A stretch of 44,207 nt of DNA from Clostridia bacterium (GTDB lineage: Bacteria; Bacillota; Clostridia; TANB77; CAG-508). The notes below the pieces were generated by a model. It was not told where the DNA came from. It worked only from the letters and a program-made list of their open reading frames with translations, and did not search any database. Below are positions 35,383-44,207 of this stretch, piece after piece. Location of the stretch: the NCBI GenBank assembly GCA_017536685.1, contig JAFXGW010000032.1, positions 1-44,207 of the forward strand, read 5' to 3'. Position numbers and translations under genes: made by a program. Positions within the stretch are counted from its first letter, which is position 1. Each line of letters starts with the position of its first letter.

Positions 35383-36510
35383 ATGAAAAAAATATATTTA
35401 GCATCACCACACATGTCTGATGAAAAATACGAAGAAAAATATGTAAAAGAAGCATTTGACACAAACTGGTTGTCAACAGTTGGTGAAAATTTAAATGAAT
35501 TTGAAATGTCTGTAAGAGAATATTTAGGATTGAATGCAAGTGTAGGATTAGGAAGTGGAACTTCTGCGATTCATCTTGGATTAAAAGCATTAGGAGTAAA
35601 AAAAGATGATATAGTTTTTGTATCTGATTTAACATTTTCTGCAAGTGTAAACCCAATAATATATGAATCAGCAACACCAGTTTTTATTGATTCAGAATAT
35701 GCAACTTGGAATATGAGTCCAAAAGCATTAAGAAAAGCATTTGAAAAATATACGCCAAAAGCAGTTGTTGTTGTTCATTTATATGGACGTGCTGCTAATA
35801 TGAAAGAAATTGTAAAAATATGTGAAGAACATAATGTTCCAATTTTAGAAGATGCAGCAGAAGGGCTTGGAACAATTTATGAAGGAAAATATCTAGGAAC
35901 TTATGGCAAATGTGGAGCTCTTTCATTTAATGGAAATAAAATAATTACAACAACTGGTGGAGGAATGCTTGTTTCAAATGATGAAGCTTTAATAAATAAA
36001 GCTAGATTCTGGTCTACACAAAGTAAAGATCCAGCTCGTCATTATCAACATTCTGAAATTGGATATAATTACAGAATGAGTAATGTTTTAGCAGGAATTG
36101 GTAGAGGTCAAATGAAAGTTCTCGAAGAAAGAATTGCTAAAAAGAATGAAATATTTAATAAATATAAAGAAGCTTTTAAAGGGATTGATGATATTGAAAT
36201 GATGCCAGAAAATGAAAATGAAAGATCAAACCAATGGTTATCAGCAATGACTTTAAAAGAAAATTCAAAAATAAAACCATTAGATATAATTCTTGCTTTA
36301 GAAAAAGAAAATATAGAATCAAGACCAGTTTGGAAACCAATGCATCTTCAACCTGTTTTTGAAAAATATGATTTTATAAATGAAAATGAATCTGGAATTA
36401 GTGTTGGAGAAGATTTATTTAATAGAGGAGTATGCTTGCCATCAGATACAAAAATGACAGATGAGGATATGGAAAGAATTATAAAAATAATTAAAAATTT
36501 ATTTAATTAA
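35383..36510 (+). CDS. DegT/DnrJ/EryC1 aminotransferase, PglE-like
   Basis: 375 aa PLP-dependent sugar aminotransferase. GLGSGTSAIHLGLKALG binds the cofactor phosphate, ILEDAAEGLGT holds the Asp that contacts the PLP ring, and SFNGNKIITTTGGGM contains the Schiff-base lysine at residue 186. It would aminate the 4-keto sugar made by the preceding dehydratase, giving a UDP-4-amino-6-deoxy sugar. It starts 4 nt after the dehydratase stop, so the two are coupled. Confidence 0.92.
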   Translation: MKKIYLASPHMSDEKYEEKYVKEAFDTNWLSTVGENLNEFEMSVREYLGLNASVGLGSGTSAIHLGLKALGVKKDDIVFVSDLTFSASVNPIIYESATPVFIDSEYATWNMSPKALRKAFEKYTPKAVVVVHLYGRAANMKEIVKICEEHNVPILEDAAEGLGTIYEGKYLGTYGKCGALSFNGNKIITTTGGGMLVSNDEALINKARFWSTQSKDPARHYQHSEIGYNYRMSNVLAGIGRGQMKVLEERIAKKNEIFNKYKEAFKGIDDIEMMPENENERSNQWLSAMTLKENSKIKPLDIILALEKENIESRPVWKPMHLQPVFEKYDFINENESGISVGEDLFNRGVCLPSDTKMTDEDMERIIKIIKNLFN

Positions 36511-36628
36511 AATTTGTAAAATAACTAAATGAAAGAACAAAAAGATAGAAGAGAAATGTAAAAACAATATAAAGGTGCAATAAAAATAAATCAATATAAC
36601 ATTCAATAAATGAAGTATGGAGGGAATA

Positions 36629-37759
36629 ATGAAAAAACTCGCAATAATTGGTGGAGGAAGAATGGCTGGAATTTTTGCTAAAAATGCTAGAGAAATTGAT
36701 GTTGAAACACATTGTTTTTCACCTCAAAAAGGAATAATTGAAAAAGAACTATTCGATTATTATTATGATATAGATGTTTTGAATGTTGAAAAAGTATTGG
36801 AAATTTGCAAAAAAATAAAAATAGATGGAGTAGTTGCTACTACAGAATTAACTATTGCGCCAGCTGCATATGTGGCTGAAAAAATGAATTTGATTGGAAT
36901 ACCATTCGAGAATGCAATAAATATAACTAATAAATACCATAATAGAAGAGTAACTCAAAATGTTGAGGGATTATGCCATCCAAGATATGCAGAAGTTTAT
37001 AGTATTGATGAAATATTAAAGCTAAATTATAACTATCCAATAATTTTAAAGCCAACATCAAAAGGTGGTAAGAGAGGTATAACAGTTATAAGAGATGAAA
37101 GTCAAATTGAAGAAGCATTTTCGTATGCGATGAAAGAATCAGGTAATGTACTACCATTCATAGTTGAAGAATTTATTGAAGGGGAAATGGAATGTTCAGT
37201 TGAAAGTCTTTCATATAAAGGGAAAAACCATGTTATTCAAGTGACAGAAAAAATGACTTCAGGAGCACCACATTGTGTAGAATTAGCTCATCATCAACCA
37301 GCAAATATTTCATCAAAAATGAGAGAAAAAATAGAAGATGTAATTGAAAGAGCATTATCTTATGTGGGAATTGAAAACGGACCTTGTCATACAGAAATAA
37401 AAATAAAAGGTGAAGATATATATTTAATAGAATTTAATGCAAGACCTGGAGGAGATCACATAGCTCATCCTTTAACAGAACTAAGCACAGGATATCCGTA
37501 TATAAAGGAAGTAATAAAAATTGCATTGGATGATTTTAAAGATGTGAATAAAGAATTGTTTTTAAAAAAGTGCGCTGGAGTAATATTTGTCACTGAACAA
37601 ACAAAAGAATTCAAAAAAATTTTTGATGAATGTGAGAATTACGAATGGTGTTACAAAAAAAATTATATTGGAGATGAATTAGATTACATAGTTCATAATG
37701 ACGGGTTTAATAAAAATTATTTTATTTATTGTAGTGATAATAGACCTACATTTAAATAA
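36629..37759 (+). CDS. ATP-grasp family ligase
   Basis: 376 aa from the ATG at 36629; the ATG at 36617 lies in the Shine-Dalgarno (TATGGAGGG) and is discounted. An N-terminal Rossmann-like pre-ATP-grasp domain begins LAIIGGGRMAGIFAKNA. The ATP-grasp core shows YPIILKPTSKGGKRGITVI, FIVEEFIEGEMECSVE and the metal-binding IEFNARPGGDHIAHPL. Enzymes of this fold join a carboxylate to an amine, thiol or similar group. In this cluster it may attach an amino acid or carboxylate to an amino sugar. Substrates are unknown. Confidence 0.82.
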   Translation: MKKLAIIGGGRMAGIFAKNAREIDVETHCFSPQKGIIEKELFDYYYDIDVLNVEKVLEICKKIKIDGVVATTELTIAPAAYVAEKMNLIGIPFENAINITNKYHNRRVTQNVEGLCHPRYAEVYSIDEILKLNYNYPIILKPTSKGGKRGITVIRDESQIEEAFSYAMKESGNVLPFIVEEFIEGEMECSVESLSYKGKNHVIQVTEKMTSGAPHCVELAHHQPANISSKMREKIEDVIERALSYVGIENGPCHTEIKIKGEDIYLIEFNARPGGDHIAHPLTELSTGYPYIKEVIKIALDDFKDVNKELFLKKCAGVIFVTEQTKEFKKIFDECENYEWCYKKNYIGDELDYIVHNDGFNKNYFIYCSDNRPTFK

Positions 37760-37871
37760 GAGAACAAGAAATTGATTATAAGAATATTTAAAATATTAAT
37801 ATAAAAAGTTATTTGGTGAATAATAAAAGGGAAAATATTTATTGTTCAAAAAAATAAATATGGAGAAACAA

Positions 37872-38540
37872 ATGTATAAAAAATATATAAAAAGACTTTT
37901 AGATGTTGTAATAAGCTTAATCGCTCTAATTGTGTTATCGCCAGTTATGCTAATAGTAGCAATATTGGTTAGAATAAAATTAGGGAGCCCTGTAATTTTC
38001 AAACAAGAAAGACCAGGAAAAGATGGAAAGATTTTTAAACTTTATAAATTCAGGAGTATGTCGGATAAAAAAGATGAAAATGGAAATTTGCTTCCAGATT
38101 CAGAAAGACTTACAAAATTTGGAAAAATTTTAAGAGCAACTAGTCTAGATGAATTGCCAGAATTTGTAAATATTTTGAAAGGTGAAATGAGTTTAATTGG
38201 TCCAAGACCATTAGCTGTTTGCTATTTACCTTATTACAATGAAAAAGAAAAACATAGACATGATGTTAGACCTGGTTTAACTGGCTTAGCCCAAATAAAT
38301 GGAAGAAATGCTTTAAATTGGGATGATAGATTTGCTTTTGATATTGAATATGTTGAAAATATTACTTTTATGAATGATTTAAAAATACTATTAAAAACAG
38401 TTCTTAAAGTATTAAAAAGAGACGGTGTAGTAGTTAGTGGAACAGGAACAACAATTGATTTTGATGAATATAGAAAAGCGCAATTAAAAGAAAATGAAGC
38501 AAACAATAAAGTAGAAAATGATGAAAGTAGAAAAGAGTAA
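37872..38540 (+). CDS. undecaprenyl-phosphate sugar-1-phosphate transferase, PglC-like
   Basis: 222 aa from the ATG at 37872 (GGAG 6 nt upstream; ATG 37860 and TTG 37842 are also in frame). A single re-entrant N-terminal helix (LLDVVISLIALIVLSPVML) is followed by the signature PVIFKQERPGKDGKIFKLYKFRSM, SLDELPEF (the catalytic Asp-Glu dyad), SLIGPRPLA and DVRPGLTGLAQINGRN. It transfers a sugar 1-phosphate to undecaprenyl phosphate, committing the glycan to lipid-linked assembly. The likely donor is the amino sugar made by the two upstream enzymes. Confidence 0.92.
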   Translation: MYKKYIKRLLDVVISLIALIVLSPVMLIVAILVRIKLGSPVIFKQERPGKDGKIFKLYKFRSMSDKKDENGNLLPDSERLTKFGKILRATSLDELPEFVNILKGEMSLIGPRPLAVCYLPYYNEKEKHRHDVRPGLTGLAQINGRNALNWDDRFAFDIEYVENITFMNDLKILLKTVLKVLKRDGVVVSGTGTTIDFDEYRKAQLKENEANNKVENDESRKE

Positions 38541-38654
38541 TTATTAGAAAATAAATTAATAAAATATATTTGTATAAAATGAAAATTAAACAGATTAATT
38601 AAGAAAAACATATAACAGAATACAAAAACAAACCTAATGATTAAAGGAATATAG

Positions 38655-39914
38655 ATGAAAAAAAGAGTATTAGTTTTAAATTGTGGAACACTAGCATCTA
38701 CAGATTTAAATATGGCTTTAAGATATAATGATGAATTTGAAATTTGGGGTGCTTCAACTAATGAAAATCATGGAATATATGTGTATAAAAATTATATAGA
38801 TGACATTCCGAATATTAGTGATAAAAATTTTATAGAGGTCTTAAATCAAAAAATAAAAGAATATGACTTTAAATTTATTATTACGCCACATGAAGATTTA
38901 TCACTTTTTTTACAAGAGCACAATTCTGAAATTAATGCAACAATTGTATGTTCAGAGTATGAAACGGCTTTGCTTTGTAGATATAAATCTAAAACTTATG
39001 AAAAAATGAAATCTTATGATTTTATCCCAAAAGTTTATAGAAGAGAAGATGTAGAGGAGTTTCCTGTTTTTTGCAAAAAAGATACAGATCAAGGAGGAAT
39101 GCATGCATATAAAGTTGAAAATAAGGAAGACTTAAATAAGTATGTATCATCTGATGAAATGATTATTTGTGAGTATTTACCAGGCGAGGAAGTTACAATA
39201 GATTGCTTTACAAATAAAAATGGAAAACTTCTATATTGCAGTCCAAGAGCAGCAGATAGAATACTTGCAGGAATTGATGTTCATGCAAGAAGAATTGAAC
39301 TGTCGGATGAAATAAAATATATTGCAGAAAGCTTAAATAAAGAAATTAGATTTAGAGGATTTTGGTTTTTCCAAATAAAAAAAGATAAACATGGAAAATT
39401 TAAATTATTAGAAATTGCAACAAGACTTGCAGGTGCATTTGCACTAAATAAAAGTTTAGATGTTAATTTGCCACTTATGGCATTAAAAGATTTTGATGAA
39501 CAAGAAGTTGAAATAATATTTAATGATATAAAAGTTGAAGTAGATAAACAATTTTTTTCAAAGTATTTATTGGATTTAAAGTATGATGAAGTATATGTAG
39601 ACTTTGCAACTTGTTTTGAGAATACGGAAATAATTAATACATTATTAATTATGTACATATATCAATGCATTAATAAAAACAAAAAGTTAATATTAATTTC
39701 AGAAAATGATGTAGAGTCATTTTTAGAAAATAAAAAAATTAATATTAATGTTTTTTCCAAAATAATAAAACCTAAAATGATAGAAAAAGAAATGCAGAAA
39801 AATTCGATTTTAATATCCAATAATGAAGAATTAAAAAATAAACTAAAAAAAGAAAGAGGAATATGTTGTTTCTCTAGTAATTTCGTAGAAGCATTGATAG
39901 ACTGGAAAGCTTAA
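38655..39914 (+). CDS. ATP-grasp ligase fused to a degenerate HAD-like domain
   Basis: 419 aa. The N-terminal part (about 1-300) is a CarB-like pre-ATP-grasp plus ATP-grasp: RVLVLNCGTLASTDLNMALR, FCKKDTDQGGMHAYKV, ICEYLPGEEVTIDCF and FKLLEIATRLAGAFAL. The last 110 residues follow the HAD pattern. YDEVYVDFATCF aligns with the DxDxT motif but has Ala318 where the second Asp is expected; NKKLILISEND occupies motif II and SILISNNEELK the final acidic motif. The HAD part therefore seems non-catalytic. Own Shine-Dalgarno (AAAGGAA), 114 nt after the sugar transferase. Confidence 0.75.
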   Translation: MKKRVLVLNCGTLASTDLNMALRYNDEFEIWGASTNENHGIYVYKNYIDDIPNISDKNFIEVLNQKIKEYDFKFIITPHEDLSLFLQEHNSEINATIVCSEYETALLCRYKSKTYEKMKSYDFIPKVYRREDVEEFPVFCKKDTDQGGMHAYKVENKEDLNKYVSSDEMIICEYLPGEEVTIDCFTNKNGKLLYCSPRAADRILAGIDVHARRIELSDEIKYIAESLNKEIRFRGFWFFQIKKDKHGKFKLLEIATRLAGAFALNKSLDVNLPLMALKDFDEQEVEIIFNDIKVEVDKQFFSKYLLDLKYDEVYVDFATCFENTEIINTLLIMYIYQCINKNKKLILISENDVESFLENKKININVFSKIIKPKMIEKEMQKNSILISNNEELKNKLKKERGICCFSSNFVEALIDWKA

Positions 39915-39931
39915 AAGAAAGGTTTATTATT

Positions 39932-40699
39932 ATGCTAAAAATGAAATTGTTGGAAGAAGAAGATTTAAAAGTTGCTAAAAAATTTTTTAAAGAAATAAAA
40001 TTTTATATGGCAAGAACAGCTCTAGAAGGTTATATGGGGAATGTTAGAGTTGATAATATAGATTCACCAACAATTTCATTTGTAGAATTTGGAAATTTTT
40101 TATATATTGATGGAAATCCGAATTCTGAAATTGCTAAGCAAGCATTAAAAGATATAAAAGATTTTAAAGTTATAATTGCTAATGAAAATTGGTTTGAGCT
40201 AATAGAAAAAACATTTTCTTCAAATTTAGAAAAAGGTTCTAGATTTTCGATAAAAAAAGATACAAAATTTGATAAAAGAAAATTGAATGAATTTATCAAT
40301 TTGTTAGATAAAAAATATCAAATTAAATCTATTGATAAAAATTTGTATAAAAAAATTCAAAATACAAATTCTTATGTTACTAATTTAAAAATGTCAGACA
40401 ATTATGAAAAGTATGGGATTGGATATTGTGCAATAAATGAAAAAGACGAAATTGTTGGTCTTGTAACTTCAAATGCGGTTTATAACAAAGGTATTGAAAT
40501 TAATTTAAAAGTTGATGAAAATTATAGAAGGAAAGGAATTGCTACTGCAATTTCATCAAAAATTATTTTAGATTGTTTAGATAAAAACATATATCCTAGT
40601 TGGGATGCGGCTAATATGAATTCTGTTAATTTGGCTGAAAAATTAGGATATGAATTTGATTCAGAATATAGAATTTATAAAGTAAATAAAGATTATTAA
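39932..40699 (+). CDS. GNAT-family acetyltransferase
   Basis: 255 aa. The N-terminal half is a poorly conserved partner domain of the two-part GNAT family. The C-terminal half has the acetyl-CoA pyrophosphate loop VDENYRRKGIATAISSKI and WDAANMNSVNLAEKLGYEFDSEY, classical motifs A and B. In this cluster it may acetylate an amino sugar (a PglD-like job) or an amino acid substituent. It starts 18 nt after the preceding ATP-grasp gene. Confidence 0.82.
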   Translation: MLKMKLLEEEDLKVAKKFFKEIKFYMARTALEGYMGNVRVDNIDSPTISFVEFGNFLYIDGNPNSEIAKQALKDIKDFKVIIANENWFELIEKTFSSNLEKGSRFSIKKDTKFDKRKLNEFINLLDKKYQIKSIDKNLYKKIQNTNSYVTNLKMSDNYEKYGIGYCAINEKDEIVGLVTSNAVYNKGIEINLKVDENYRRKGIATAISSKIILDCLDKNIYPSWDAANMNSVNLAEKLGYEFDSEYRIYKVNKDY

Positions 40700-40716
40700 A
40701 AATAAGGAATTAAGTA

Positions 40717-41762
40717 ATGGAAATAGGTAGTGAATATTGGAAATTAGATGAAGAACTAAATAATGATAATAAAGAATTTTGGAATATAGGAAATGATGTT
40801 AAGTTTACATTATCTGGTAGAACATCGATTTATTATGTATTAAAAAATATTTTATTAAAAAAGAATGTGCAAAAAGCATATATGCCATCATATTGCTGCA
40901 ATTCAATGGTACAAGCTTTTGAAGAATTGGGGGGTGAAGTCGAATATTATGATGTTTATTATAATAGTGGTCTAAAATATAATATTGATAAAGATGAAGA
41001 ATTCGATATCTTTTTTGCTATGAACTACTTTGGATATTCTGAAACAAACATGGAAGAATATATTAAATATTTTAAAGCAAAAGGTAAGATTGTAATAGAA
41101 GATATTACACATTCAATCTTAAGTACAAAAAGTTTTTGTGAAGATTCTGATTATTTAGTAGGAAGTTTAAGAAAATGGTTTCCTATAAATTGTGGGGAAT
41201 TGCTGTTGCTTTAAAATCTTATTTTGACTTAGAGTTAAAAGAAGAATCAAATGAAGAATTAATAAAAATAAAAAATGAAGCGATGCAAAACAAAAAAGAA
41301 TATATTGAAAATAAAAATGGTGAAAAAGAAACATTTTTAAAGCAATACACAGAAAGTAATAGATTATTAGAAGAAGATTATAAAAATTATTCAATAGATC
41401 AAAAATCTTATGAAATTATTATGAAAATTGATTTGAATAAAATAATAAATAAAAGAAAACAAAATGTACAAGCAATTTATAAAAAGTTATCAAATAATCC
41501 CAAAATCAATTTTTTGATAGAAAATTATAATGGAACCGATTGTTTATTGTTTGTTCCAATAATTTTAGAAAATAGTTTAAGAAACTCTTTAAGAAAATTT
41601 TTGACAGAAAAAGAAATATACTTACCAGTACATTGGCCGTTAGATGAAAAATTAAATAATATTTTTGACCAAGAATTATCTCTAGTTTGTGATCAGAGAT
41701 ATTCAAAAAAAGAAATTGAAAATTATTTAGAAGTTATAATTGATTATTTAAATACAAATTAA
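40717..41762 (+). CDS. DegT-like PLP-dependent enzyme, frame broken in a G run
   Basis: The first frame covers 40717-41214 and the second ends at 41762. The family resemblance comes from FTLSGRTSIYYVLKNIL, AYMPSYCCNSMVQAFEELGGEVEYYDV and LVGSLRKWFPIN, where the lysine is the expected PLP site. At GGGG (41194-41197) the frame must move by -1; one more G would read INCGGIAVALKS and restore a protein of about 348 aa. The lesion is unlike the three CGG sites. Probable sequencing indel in a homopolymer, or a recent inactivating deletion. It lies within the glycan cluster, 17 nt after the GNAT gene. Confidence 0.65.
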
Positions 41763-41886
41763 TTATAAAATAAAATTACTATAGAAATGAAATTTGTAAA
41801 AATTAATAAAATAGACTTTTTGGTAGTGAATTTTGAATTATAGAAATAATTAAAATAATTTATATGATTAATGAAAGGTGGATTAA

Positions 41887-42870
41887 ATGAAAGAAGTAAA
41901 AGATATATATTTTGATGAAAATTATGGAAAATTATATGAAAAAATAGAAGATGGAAAAGCAAATATTTTTGAATATGAAGATGAAAATGGAAAAATAACA
42001 AATCAATTTTTAATGAGAAGAATACCAGAGGAAATTGATGGGAAAAATTTTTTTGATTTAGTAACCCCATATGGATATGGTGGCCCGGTAATAGAATTTT
42101 CAAATAATAAAGAAAAATTACTAGAAAATTATGAAAGAGAATTTACTAAATATTGTTTGGAAAATAATATTGTAAGTGAATTTATCAGGTTCCACCCAAT
42201 TGTAAAAAACTATGAAGACTTTAAAGATATGTATAACGCAAAATATATGAGAAAAACATTAGTTACAAAATTAGATGAAGAAGATCCAGTAACAAATCAG
42301 TTTGGAAAGAGTTGCAGAAAGAATATAAGACAAGCTTTAAATAAAGGTGTTACTTACAAAGTAACAAAATCTCCTGAAAATATAGGCGCTTTTAAAGAAA
42401 TTTACTATTCAACAATGGATAGAAATAATGCTACAGATTACTATTATTTTGAAGACGAATATTTTAATGATATTTTAAAATATTATAAAGAAAATACTAT
42501 TTTAATAGAAGCTATTTATGAAGGAAAAACGATTGCAGCAGGTATTTATTTTACTTATAAAGATATTATTCATATACATCTTTCAGGAACATTAAATGAA
42601 TATTTATTTTTATCTCCAGCTTATATTTTGAGATATGCGGTAACTCTTTGGGGAATTGAAAATGGATATAAATTAATTCATCATGGTGGGGGACGTTCTA
42701 ATAGTGAAGAAGATAGTTTATATTTATTTAAAAAGAATTTTGCAAAATTATATGATGTTGATTTTTATATAGGAAAAAGAATTTGGAATCAAAATGTTTA
42801 TACAAAATTATGTGAAATGAAAAATATAGATCCAAATGAAGCGTTTTTCCCTGCATATAGAAAACATTAA
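41887..42870 (+). CDS. FemAB-like aminoacyl/acyl transferase (GNAT fold)
   Basis: 327 aa. FGKSCRKNIRQALNKGVTY and LIEAIYEGKTIAAGIYF, then HLSGTLNEYLFLSPAYILRY and HHGGGRSNSEEDSLYLFKKNF, match the FemAB/BioF2-like acetyltransferase family. Members add amino acids from aminoacyl-tRNA to lipid II or to polysaccharides. With two ATP-grasp ligases in the same cluster, amino acid decoration of the glycan is a reasonable reading. AAAGGTGG Shine-Dalgarno. Confidence 0.8.
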   Translation: MKEVKDIYFDENYGKLYEKIEDGKANIFEYEDENGKITNQFLMRRIPEEIDGKNFFDLVTPYGYGGPVIEFSNNKEKLLENYEREFTKYCLENNIVSEFIRFHPIVKNYEDFKDMYNAKYMRKTLVTKLDEEDPVTNQFGKSCRKNIRQALNKGVTYKVTKSPENIGAFKEIYYSTMDRNNATDYYYFEDEYFNDILKYYKENTILIEAIYEGKTIAAGIYFTYKDIIHIHLSGTLNEYLFLSPAYILRYAVTLWGIENGYKLIHHGGGRSNSEEDSLYLFKKNFAKLYDVDFYIGKRIWNQNVYTKLCEMKNIDPNEAFFPAYRKH

Positions 42871-42910
42871 TATTTAACAAAAGAAAATATAAAAAAGGTG
42901 TGATAATAAA

Positions 42911-44110
42911 ATGAAGAAAAAAATTTTGATAATAGCTAATTTTACAAAATTACCTTGGGAACAAGGAAATAGTAGATTTCCATATATAATCAATTTAATA
43001 GATAAAGAAAAATATGAAGTAGAATTAGTAACTTCAAGTTTTTCTCACGGAGATAAAAAACAAAGAGAAGACAAATCTGATGAAAGTAAATTAGATTATA
43101 AAATAACATTAATTCATGAACCAGGATATAAGAAAAATGTATCTTTAAAAAGATTTTATTCTCATCATGTGTTTGCAAAAAATGTCGAAAAGCATTTAGG
43201 AAATATAGAAAAGCCAGATATAATATATTGTGCAGTTCCTTCATTAGATGTTGCAAAAGTTGCTGCAAAATATGCAGAAAATAATGATATTAAATTTGTT
43301 ATTGACATACAAGATTTATGGCCAGAAGCATTTAAAATGGTATTCAATATTCCAGTAATAAGTAGTATAATTTTTTATCCAATGAAAAAGACTGCTGATT
43401 ACATATACTCAAAAGCAAATTCAATTGTTGCTGTTTCAAAAACTTATGCTAATAGGGCTGCAATTGTAAATAAAAAATTTGATAAAAAAATTAGTGTCTA
43501 TTTAGGAACTGAGTTAGAAAATTTTGATAAAACAAGAGACGCTAATCCAATATCACATAATGATGATGTTGTTAGAGTAGCATATATTGGAACATTAGGA
43601 AGTAGTTACGATATAAAATGTGTGATAGATGCAATAAAGATATTAAATAACAAAGGAATTAAGAATATTCTATTTGTTGTAATGGGAAGTGGTCCGCTTC
43701 AAGAAGAATTTGAAGCGTATAGTAAAGAACAAAAAGTAAATTGTGATTTTACAGGTACACTTGCTTATGATGAAATGATAGGGCGTTTATGTGCCTGTGA
43801 AATTGCTGTAAATCCAATAAGAAAAGGTTCAGCAGGAAGTATTATAAATAAAGTGGGAGATTATGCTGCTGCTGGTCTTCCAGTTGTTAATACACAAGAA
43901 AGTCCAGAATATAGAAAACTTGTTGAAGATTATCAAATTGGATTTAATGTTGAAACTTCTAATGCAGAAGAAATGGCTGAAAAAATTGAATTATTATATA
44001 AGGATAAAGCTTTAAGAAAAAGATTAGGTAAGAACAATAGAAAACTCGCAGAAGAAAAATTTGATAGAAAACATACATATAAAGAAATTAAGAAAATTAT
44101 AGAAGTTTAA
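42911..44110 (+). CDS. GT4-family glycosyltransferase
   Basis: 399 aa, GT-B fold. KKKILIIANFTKLPWEQGNSRFPY at the N-terminus, VIDIQDLWPEAFKMV (typical of WbuB-like family 4 enzymes), IAYIGTLGSSYDIKCVIDA-like VRVAYIGTLGSSYDI, and the C-terminal donor site GSAGSIINKVGDYAAAGLPVVNTQ. It would add a second sugar to the lipid-linked precursor. The conserved EX7E donor motif is altered, as in several family 4 members. Last complete gene in the window. Confidence 0.9.
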   Translation: MKKKILIIANFTKLPWEQGNSRFPYIINLIDKEKYEVELVTSSFSHGDKKQREDKSDESKLDYKITLIHEPGYKKNVSLKRFYSHHVFAKNVEKHLGNIEKPDIIYCAVPSLDVAKVAAKYAENNDIKFVIDIQDLWPEAFKMVFNIPVISSIIFYPMKKTADYIYSKANSIVAVSKTYANRAAIVNKKFDKKISVYLGTELENFDKTRDANPISHNDDVVRVAYIGTLGSSYDIKCVIDAIKILNNKGIKNILFVVMGSGPLQEEFEAYSKEQKVNCDFTGTLAYDEMIGRLCACEIAVNPIRKGSAGSIINKVGDYAAAGLPVVNTQESPEYRKLVEDYQIGFNVETSNAEEMAEKIELLYKDKALRKRLGKNNRKLAEEKFDRKHTYKEIKKIIEV

Positions 44111-44207
44111 AATAAAATTTATAATGAAATAAATTTATATACAAGTAAAGATAAATAATAAAATTTAAAGCATAAAAATTAAGAAACAAAAGATAAATAA
44201 TAAAATT
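44111..44207. other. AT-rich tail, no feature seen
   Basis: No ORF, terminator or repeat can be supported in the last 97 bases. Confidence 0.4.

Noticed and set aside
41190..41200. Programmed -1 frameshift at the G run of the DegT-like gene
   Set aside because: The P-site tRNA would have to re-pair on TGG and there is no slippery heptamer; a one-G deletion is simpler.
1..44207. tRNA genes, rRNA, prophage, transposase or toxin-antitoxin pair
   Set aside because: I looked for typical tRNA ends and cloverleaf patterns and for recombinase and transposase motifs and saw none.

Overview
This is a 44.2 kb window of very AT-rich DNA (roughly 27% G+C by eye). Arginine is written mostly AGA and Shine-Dalgarno sequences are strong AGGAGG types. 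A GerA/GerB/GerC germinant receptor and SpoIVA mark it as an endospore-forming Firmicute. The low G+C and SipW/TasA-like genes fit an uncultured gut Clostridia lineage, but the taxon is inferred. I see no tRNA, rRNA, CRISPR array, prophage or transposase.

Layout. (1) 152-4311, minus: germinant receptor operon gerA-gerB-gerC plus a 55-aa two-helix membrane protein. (2) 4495-8280: sporulation block with spoIVA between two unrecognised genes. (3) 8540-12277: NMN adenylyltransferase-like gene, dxs, an S4-domain (YlmH-like) gene, and cdd. (4) 12390-14060, minus: large unknown membrane protein. (5) 14301-16862: alpha-glucan phosphorylase. (6) 16911-20652: a structured non-coding leader behind a strong promoter, then a TasA/camelysin-type matrix locus with its SipW-like signal peptidase. 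(7) 20845-25982: ATPase/Gls24 fusion, cmk, plsC, typA, O-methyltransferase. (8) 26084-26612: a self-contained foreign-looking cassette of about 43% G+C. (9) 26850-29205: glmU and a polytopic membrane protein. (10) 29382-33054: dTDP-L-rhamnose genes in the order rfbD-A-C-B. (11) 33120-33303: a 184-nt near-perfect hairpin. (12) 33468-44110: surface glycan cluster with a PglF-like dehydratase, PglE-like aminotransferase, PglC-like sugar transferase, two ATP-grasp enzymes, GNAT, DegT-like and FemAB-like proteins, and a GT4 glycosyltransferase.

The most striking observation is about decoding. Three otherwise intact genes (gerA, a camelysin-like gene and the capD/pglF-like gene) are interrupted by what looks like one extra C. 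In all three the zero-frame codon at the interruption is CGG, and skipping the C gives a Gly codon (GGT, GGT, GGA) and restores a conserved full-length protein. Scanning every native gene by eye (about 12,900 codons), I found no other in-frame CGG, although CGT, CGC and CGA are used. The only other in-frame CGGs are two in the foreign cassette. This suggests that CGG is unassigned or poorly decoded here and acts as a +1 frameshift (or CGGN quadruplet) site. A systematic assembly error is the main alternative. A fourth broken gene (40717-41762) has a different lesion, in a G run, so some indels may simply be errors or mutations.
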